From Candidatus Altarchaeota archaeon (GTDB lineage Archaea; Altiarchaeota; Altiarchaeia; JAFGQM01), in assembly GCA_016935655.1 (NCBI GenBank), contig JAFGQM010000069.1, positions 1-15,623 on the forward strand: a DNA stretch of 15,623 bases, written 5' to 3'. How positions within the stretch are numbered: the stretch's first letter is position 1; each line of letters starts with the position of its first letter. Below, one piece after another: positions 15,301 through 15,623 of the stretch. Position numbers and translations under genes: made by a program. The notes beneath the pieces are model-generated. The model was not told the DNA's origin. It did no database searches and saw only the letters and a program-made list of their open reading frames with translations.

Positions 15301-15623
15301 CCGCCTCGTGGAACCCGGAATCGTCCGTCCTTGTGAGGATCTCCCCGTCTCCGGCTTCACCCACCCACTCATCTATCGGGTTTTTCAGCTGCCCGCTGAC
15401 TAGCTCATCCCAGTTGTCAGCAATAGTTATTCCACTTGGGAGCTTGTAGGGTACGGTAGAGTGGTGCAGCCGGTTCCAGGCGCTGTCACTGGGGTCGCTT
15501 ATCCACGCCTTGAAGTCGCCGCTTATGTTGGCTTCAGATGCGCGCATATTGCAGAGCGTGTCGGCGTCCTCCAGCCCCCACAAGTCTTCGACCCGGTGCT
15601 CAGTCTTTATGGCAAAGACCTTG
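12299..15623 (-). CDS. Giant surface protein: split dockerin, beta-propeller, clan CD-like peptidase (5' partial)
   Basis: At least 1107 residues; the frame stays open to the right edge (…KVFAIKTEHRVED before the TTG codon at 15583), so the start is outside. Numbering from 15583: an unassigned N-part; a calcium-loop half at 105-126 (DRNDDGVIT…FEKC); about seven propeller blades at 146-460, each opening with [IV]SG[DN]xIV[WYF]; a second calcium-loop half at 467-494 (CEWADLDEDMDLD…FDYC); then a region with VFISSHGG (H653) and VYSMACQGG (C728), the His-Gly and Ala-Cys signatures of clan CD cysteine peptidases (caspase, gingipain, CHAT). After Cys comes VVGATTATD…IGEPLHDIY, also usual for the clan. 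The last 300 residues are rich in Trp and Asn and unassigned; no C-terminal membrane helix. Probably exported. The peptidase call is motif-based only; H-C spacing (75) is long for the clan. Confidence 0.75.
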   Translation of the reverse strand, partial: KVFAIKTEHRVEDLWGLEDADTLCNMRASEANISGDFKAWISDPSDSAWNRLHHSTVPYKLPSGITIADNWDELVSGQLKNPIDEWVGEAGDGEILTRTDDSGFHEAGDECTSCLVLDRNDDGVITYDYDDKGEFEKCMSREKGALRALTKDTSRQELQGFRYAISGDKVVWKDWRSGGGDIYMYDLTNWEETQITTSPLSEHTAAISGNYIVYYQRGIPPPDWPVGAQYRAIFYYDITTGQETRVYPVADGEYADLKSVIAIDGDKIVIGTYVYDIPTGQLSRIRYVGGTQAISGNRIIGLDTGKIYMCDLSKNGQPGGCLDNDTRTQITKSPHSVGLYPYISGDKIVWQGYESGSWDIWMCDLSKNGQPGGCGVDDAKTRVTNDPTAEELYPVVSGEIVAWYTRSDQIWMCNLSKNGQRGGCGPNDMKTSLGYGSRRHLSISGNRIVFDRYVSGYGAGNYENWDPYIYDPHNNPYMGCEWADLDEDMDLDINDKKLFDYCYYGKGSLFGGSVVTGNSTSATEWSDAGEVAACGNDDRMSLYCIEQPPSDCEGRVNLYKTESDRVLMTQKVPSVKQWPNATAYYTMAGGVVPMGPQAALFILDTETYIDFLFTGSTVDPEDAFKKLSKFDYRPIVWRAKVNSPIMESLDYVFRNDRFQMVFISSHGGPSSLQVECHETQAQAEAREAQLNQQYGNFFMTDYGCTYGLYKTGWTIWMLQGFFWQRPAPPDRRKALVYSMACQGGGITTGATNANDVVGATTATDMPIGVDTYDLEWFMEFFLTEERHRPNEWDRIGEPLHDIYSIFTTMGTRFNTMDEWKNIDGRQPYFLWEERFLCYDTIGLLGNRMFCMTRRTDGLGPTTSPSPRVTTAYSQGMGLNTPIRGAPNSSAPVEIIWDGCIASWERDPSQLRNYNWTDGQIANFTAKFNLPIKNPFDDTPRWATNPATRQFQKQFSTDIYWNFSWMGGNAYYGAWMTPAPFVHSENGEFFVPTAGRILDSADWWGGLNDSQRENWPENRFLKIRLKGDLVASWPAGIKLNGNPNTHLGLRGIYLEDKKGKNLHGTYDYSSEDFQKHYIVPVWLRNAINSYGKDFEYWIPCQAPRIVPT
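14102..14185 (-). other. Second dockerin-like calcium-binding half of the large protein
   Basis: Encodes C467 to G494. The loop places Asp at EF-hand positions 1, 3, 5, 9 and 12 (D471, D473, D475, D479, D482), with Met in place of the usual Gly at position 6, then the helix KKLFDYC. It matches the second half in the left-edge protein (C-x-x-ADFDEDGDVD…FFIHC) almost position for position. Confidence 0.7.
14200..15140 (-). other. Seven-bladed beta-propeller domain
   Basis: Seven repeats begin with YAISGDKVVW, AAISGNYIVY, IAIDGDKIVI, QAISGNRIIG, PYISGDKIVW, PVVSGEIVAW and LSISGNRIVF. Most continue with an IYMYDL/IWMCDL strand and a TRxT turn, as in TolB-like and WD40-like propellers. Three adjacent blades (4-6) carry an inserted CDLSKNGQPGGC loop. 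The blade count fits a closed seven-bladed ring. Confidence 0.75.
14356..14706 (-). repeat. Three near-identical ~40 bp repeats in adjacent propeller blades
   Basis: The plus-strand core CCGTTCTTGCT begins at 14367, 14517 and 14676 (periods 150 and 159 bp). Copies two and three share about 40 bases with few differences, from GGGCTGCCCG through CGCACAT. They encode CDLSKNGQPGGC-type loops. The DNA identity exceeds that of the other blades, suggesting recent blade duplication or gene conversion. Confidence 0.7.
15206..15271 (-). other. First dockerin-like calcium-binding half of the large protein
   Basis: Encodes D105 to M126: D-R-N-D-D-G-V-I-T as loop positions 1-9, followed by a short helix ending FEKC. 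Position 12 is Tyr116 rather than Asp, with acidic residues on both sides, so calcium affinity may be reduced. The FEKCMSREKG ending parallels KFEGCLSGEN in the first half of the left-edge protein. Confidence 0.6.

Noticed and set aside
15581..15583. TTG as the start of the large protein
   Set aside because: The frame remains open for 13 further codons to the window edge, so the gene is truncated rather than starting here.

Overview
The window is archaeal. The evidence is a single-domain archaeal histone, archaeal-type alanyl- and leucyl-tRNA synthetases, a DHH/DHHA1 phosphoesterase of the archaeal RecJ/GAN type, a VapBC pair, a small DUF5654-like membrane protein and TATA-type promoters (TTTTTAT about 30 bp before leaderless starts). 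Dense packing and surface proteins with dockerin-like motifs would fit a DPANN or other uncultivated euryarchaeal lineage. Nothing here fixes the phylum.

Layout. 1-2473 (+): two surface-protein genes 2 bp apart. The first, cut by the left edge, has a dockerin-like EF-hand pair and a parallel beta-helix. The second has a signal peptide and a C-terminal membrane anchor. 2474-4100 (-): the DHH nuclease and the histone. 4211-6880 (+): alaS. 6923-7562 (+): vapB-vapC. 7692-8128 (-): a frameshifted zinc-ribbon ORF downstream of the DUF5654-like gene. 8241-11045 (+): leuS. 11051-11587 (-): a protein built from 14 back-to-back ten-residue repeats. 11695-12306 (+): a basic two-helix membrane protein. 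12299-15623 (-): a very large surface-type protein cut by the right edge.

The middle is ordinary information processing: translation, chromatin and DNA maintenance, with a toxin-antitoxin module between the synthetases. The flanks are extracellular. The large right-hand protein is the most unusual item. It has an apparent seven-bladed beta-propeller lying between the two halves of a dockerin-like calcium-binding pair, then a caspase/gingipain-like (clan CD) His-Cys peptidase region and a long unassigned C-terminal part. The left-edge protein has the same dockerin-like motif with its two halves adjacent, so the two proteins may use a common display or assembly mode.

All three convergent gene pairs that end directly against each other have almost no spacer (0 bp, 5 bp and an 8 bp overlap). 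No tRNA, rRNA, CRISPR array or insertion sequence was seen.
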